DNA of 64,000 nucleotides, taken from the NCBI GenBank assembly GCA_964571695.1, contig CAZNDG010000007.1:1-64000 (forward strand), given 5' to 3'. Origin of the DNA: UBA8958 sp964571695. Its GTDB lineage: Bacteria; Desulfobacterota; Syntrophia; Syntrophales; UBA8958. The notes under the pieces are model-generated. The model made no database searches, had not been told where the DNA came from, and saw nothing but the letters and a program-made list of their open reading frames with translations. This document shows, one piece after another, positions 61,341 through 64,000 of the stretch (the first letter of the stretch is position 1; each line of letters starts with the position of its first letter). Both the position numbers and the translations under genes were made by a program.

Positions 61341-61802
61341 ATGGGGTATATCAAGATCAAGTTCAGAAACGAGCGGGGCAAGTTCGAGCAGGAGATTCAG
61401 GATGTGCTTGATGACATGTTTCATATCTCCGGACCGGCGTTTACCCTGGGTGAACATACCTGGCGGCCCCATGCGGACATCTACGAAACCTCCGAGGCGA
61501 TCGTCGTGATCCTCGACCTGGCCGGGGTCGTCCGGGAGGACATCCATTTGGAGGTCAGCCGCAAAACCATCAAGATATCCGGCAAGCGCGACCAGAACTA
61601 TTTTTCCGGAACAACGCGGTACCATCTCGCCGAAATCTCCTATGGTTATTTCGAACGCCAACTGGCCCTACACGCCCCCGTGGATTCCGAAGCAGTCCAG
61701 GCGACCTATGCCAACGGCCTGCTGGAAATCCGGTTGATAAAAATTCCTCCGGACCGGGAAAGGCGCATCCCTGTTCTGGGCCCGACCGGTTCGGAATCAT
61801 GA
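61341..61802 (+). CDS. Hsp20/alpha-crystallin family small heat-shock protein
   Basis: 153 residues from the ATG at 61341, which is better spaced from AGGACGGA than the ATG at 61320. The alpha-crystallin domain runs from about residue 42 (WRPHADIYETSEAIVVILDL) to 135, with YGYFERQLALHAPVD and the conserved end YANGLLEIRLIK; the C-terminal I-P-V motif (RRIPVLG) for oligomer contacts is present. It acts as an ATP-independent holdase. lon follows by about 30 bases, a natural proteostasis pair. A perfect 10-bp palindrome TGATATATCA at 61294-61303 lies just upstream and could be an operator. Confidence 0.92.
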   Translation: MGYIKIKFRNERGKFEQEIQDVLDDMFHISGPAFTLGEHTWRPHADIYETSEAIVVILDLAGVVREDIHLEVSRKTIKISGKRDQNYFSGTTRYHLAEISYGYFERQLALHAPVDSEAVQATYANGLLEIRLIKIPPDRERRIPVLGPTGSES

Positions 61803-61831
61803 CCGCAATATAACGACAGAGGACCCTGGAC

Positions 61832-64000
61832 ATGACTGAAGATAAAACAGCCCAAGATTTGAAGGTTATCCATATACCCGAGACCCTTCCCGTCCTGCCG
61901 CTTTTCAATATGATCGTCTTTCCGAAGATGATGCTGCCCATGGAGGTATTCGGGGACCAGTCCCTGCAACTTGTCGATGAAGCCATGGCCAAAGACCGGA
62001 TCATCGGTCTCGTTCTGGCCAGGAAAAGTCCGACGGAGACGACTTACGATCCGGAAGATTTTCACCCCGTCGGGACCAGCGCCGTCATCCTCAAGATGGC
62101 CAAATCGGCGGAAAAGAAGGCCCAACTCCTAGTCCAGGGGATCGAACGGTTTCGTATCCGGGAATTTATCCCCGGTAAGCCCTATCTTCAGGCCCGGATC
62201 GAATCCGTCCCAGAACAGGAGGTCAAGGATATCGAGATCGAGGCCCTCATGGCGAATCTGGTGAGCCTCTTCGAACGGATCGTCAAACTGACACCTTTTC
62301 TCCCCCAGGAATTCGGCGCTATGGCCAAGAGCATCACCGATCCAGGCGTTCTGGCGGACCTGATCGCATCCATCATAAATGTCTCGGCACAGGAAAAGCA
62401 GGATATCCTGGAGACTACGGCCATCAAGAAGCGCCTCCGGGAGGTTACCCGCCTCGTCAACCACCAGGTGGAAATCCTCGAGCTGGGCAACAAGATCCAG
62501 TCCCAGGTGAAGGACGATATGGAGAAGAGCCAGCGCGATTATTACCTTCGACAGCAGTTGATCGCCATTAAGAAGGAACTGGGCGAAGAGGACGAACCCA
62601 AGGTGGAGGTGGAGGAATACCGGGAAAAGCTGGCCAAGAAGGACCTTCCCGACGAGGCCGGGAAAGATGCGGAACGGGAGCTGCAACGTCTGGGGCGGAT
62701 GCATCCGTCATCGGCGGAATATACCGTCGTCTCCACTTATCTGGACTGGATTCTGGCCCTGCCCTGGCGAGAAGGGACGGAAGACAACCTGGACATCAAA
62801 AAGGCCCGCAAGGTCCTAGACGAAGATCACTACGGCCTGGAAAAGCCCAAGAAGCGCATCATCGAATACCTGGCCGTCCGCAAGCTGAAACCGGACACGA
62901 AGGGCCCGATCCTCTGCTTCGTGGGCCCTCCGGGAACCGGCAAGACCTCCTTGGGCCAGTCCATCGCCCGCTCCTTGGGCCGGAAGTTCGTCCGCATAGC
63001 CCTGGGCGGCGTCCGGGACGAGGCGGAGATCCGGGGACACCGCCGCACTTACATCGGCGCCCTGCCCGGCCGGATCATCCAGAGCATCCGCCGCGCGGAA
63101 TCCAACAATCCGGTGTTTATGCTCGACGAAATCGACAAGTTGGGCAGCGATTTTCGCGGCGATCCCTCCTCGGCCCTCCTGGAGGTACTGGACCCGGCCC
63201 AGAATTTTTCCTTCATGGACCATTATCTGGACATCCCTTTCGATCTGTCCCATGTGATGTTCATCACCACGGCCAACATCCTCGACACGATCCCGCCGGC
63301 CTTGCGGGACCGCCTGGAGATCATCGAACTGGTAAGCTACACGATAGAGGAAAAGCTCCACATCGCCCAGCGCTATCTCCTCCCCCGGCAGATCCGGGAG
63401 AACGGACTGCAGCCCGGCCAGATCGCCTTCACCAAGGGGTCGCTTCGGGTTATCATCGGGAGCTACACCCGGGAGGCGGGGGTGCGGAACCTGGAGCGGG
63501 AAATCGCCGCCGTCTGCCGGGGCGTCGCCAGCCAGGTGGCCGCCGGCGAAATCGAACGTGCCAAGATCCGTCGGCAGGACATCCACCGCTATCTGGGTCC
63601 GGAACGGATCACCACGGAAACAACCACCCGAACCTCGAAACCCGGCGTCGTCATGGGATTGGCCTGGACGCCTACGGGCGGCGATCTCCTGTTCGTCGAG
63701 GCGACGGCCATGAAGGGCAAGAAGGGACTGACCCTCACCGGACAGTTGGGAGACGTGATGAAGGAATCGGCGTCGGCGGCTTTGAGCTTCATCAGGGCCA
63801 ACGCCGAATCGCTGGGAATTGCCCGGGATTTCTTCGAGGATGTGGACATCCACATCCACGTCCCCTCCGGAGCCATCCCCAAAGACGGCCCTTCAGCGGG
63901 GGTGACGATCCTCACGGCCCTCACCTCGCTACTCACCAATAAACGGGTCAAGAAAGACCTGGCCATGACCGGAGAGATCACCCTCCGGGGCCTCGTGCTC
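61832..64000 (+). CDS. lon: ATP-dependent protease Lon, 3' end beyond the window
   Basis: 723 codons are present of about 800. The N-terminal substrate-binding domain starts LPVLPLFNMIVFPKMMLPME; a helical region (QSQVKDDMEKSQRDYYLRQQ) is followed by the AAA+ module with Walker A GPPGTGKT (about residue 366), VRDEAEIRGHRRTYIGALPG, Walker B VFMLDEIDK (about 430) and sensor segments. The protease domain begins near 600 with the catalytic Ser in PKDGPSAGVT; the catalytic Lys lies past the window edge. ATG at 61832 is used; AGAGGA lies about ten bases upstream. It degrades damaged and regulatory proteins and is probably co-transcribed with hsp20. Confidence 0.97.
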   Translation, partial: MTEDKTAQDLKVIHIPETLPVLPLFNMIVFPKMMLPMEVFGDQSLQLVDEAMAKDRIIGLVLARKSPTETTYDPEDFHPVGTSAVILKMAKSAEKKAQLLVQGIERFRIREFIPGKPYLQARIESVPEQEVKDIEIEALMANLVSLFERIVKLTPFLPQEFGAMAKSITDPGVLADLIASIINVSAQEKQDILETTAIKKRLREVTRLVNHQVEILELGNKIQSQVKDDMEKSQRDYYLRQQLIAIKKELGEEDEPKVEVEEYREKLAKKDLPDEAGKDAERELQRLGRMHPSSAEYTVVSTYLDWILALPWREGTEDNLDIKKARKVLDEDHYGLEKPKKRIIEYLAVRKLKPDTKGPILCFVGPPGTGKTSLGQSIARSLGRKFVRIALGGVRDEAEIRGHRRTYIGALPGRIIQSIRRAESNNPVFMLDEIDKLGSDFRGDPSSALLEVLDPAQNFSFMDHYLDIPFDLSHVMFITTANILDTIPPALRDRLEIIELVSYTIEEKLHIAQRYLLPRQIRENGLQPGQIAFTKGSLRVIIGSYTREAGVRNLEREIAAVCRGVASQVAAGEIERAKIRRQDIHRYLGPERITTETTTRTSKPGVVMGLAWTPTGGDLLFVEATAMKGKKGLTLTGQLGDVMKESASAALSFIRANAESLGIARDFFEDVDIHIHVPSGAIPKDGPSAGVTILTALTSLLTNKRVKKDLAMTGEITLRGLVL

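Noticed and set aside
61251..61661. 136-codon minus-strand frame over hsp20
   Set aside because: It is antisense to a clear alpha-crystallin gene.

Overview
The window looks like a draft or metagenome-derived chromosome segment from an anaerobic Gram-negative bacterium, most likely a deltaproteobacterium (Desulfobacterota; Syntrophales-like is my best guess). The reasons are high-GC coding sequence, an Mla lipid-transport set and outer-membrane proteins, a selenocysteine-containing SelD, citramalate-route isoleucine synthesis, several long PAS/GAF/CHASE2 signalling proteins, and small EF-hand (dockerin-like) secreted proteins. Placement is inferred from gene content only. Two runs of exactly 100 N mark scaffold joins.

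Region 1 (1-3.35 kb): the end of a type I-C CRISPR-Cas locus. It holds a 5'-damaged cas1, cas2, an AT-rich leader and a 28-repeat array. Repeats carry a loop substitution that splits the array into an old and a young block, and the N-gap inside the array is an assembly artefact flanked by an exact 55-base overlap.

Region 2 (3.4-21.4 kb): a BOF-domain periplasmic protein, a C45-type amidase running into a gap, a transglutaminase-like protein behind a clear sigma-70 promoter, a PAS-rich diguanylate cyclase whose frame is interrupted by one TGA, a B12-type radical SAM protein, a histidine kinase/response regulator pair, UbiA and CPBP membrane proteins, EamA and ZupT transporters and an outer-membrane protein. 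There follows a cluster of three tiny ORFs, two sharing a W-x-D-P-M-x-T-P motif, closed by a strong terminator; then a decayed M48 peptidase fragment and a molybdopterin oxidoreductase.

Region 3 (21.5-34.3 kb): housekeeping. tRNA-Arg and two tRNA-Ser genes lie just downstream of serS, followed by murJ, a DUF167-yggT pair, a hydrolase, proC, a long-tailed RNase E/G, a Sua5/YciO protein, cimA and a peptide-binding lipoprotein.

Region 4 (34.4-45.3 kb): an exported RHS/YD-repeat protein with an unrecognised C-terminal domain, a YD-repeat/dockerin-like secreted protein, thrC, selenoprotein selD overlapped by a DHH phosphoesterase, an MFS transporter, a FmdB-type zinc ribbon and a HELVH protein.

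Region 5 (45.4-55.2 kb): a long minus-strand run for envelope building: CHASE2 cyclase, alanine racemase with a large unknown C-terminal extension, two divergent D-Ala-D-Ala ligases, then mlaE-mlaF-mlaD. It is driven from a divergent promoter region built on a 15-bp inverted repeat, shared with tRNA-Thr on the other side.

Region 6 (55.5-64 kb): a DUF4410 protein, a small membrane protein, a GAF/PAS class III cyclase with an overlapping coiled-coil gene, galE, hsp20 and the first three quarters of lon.
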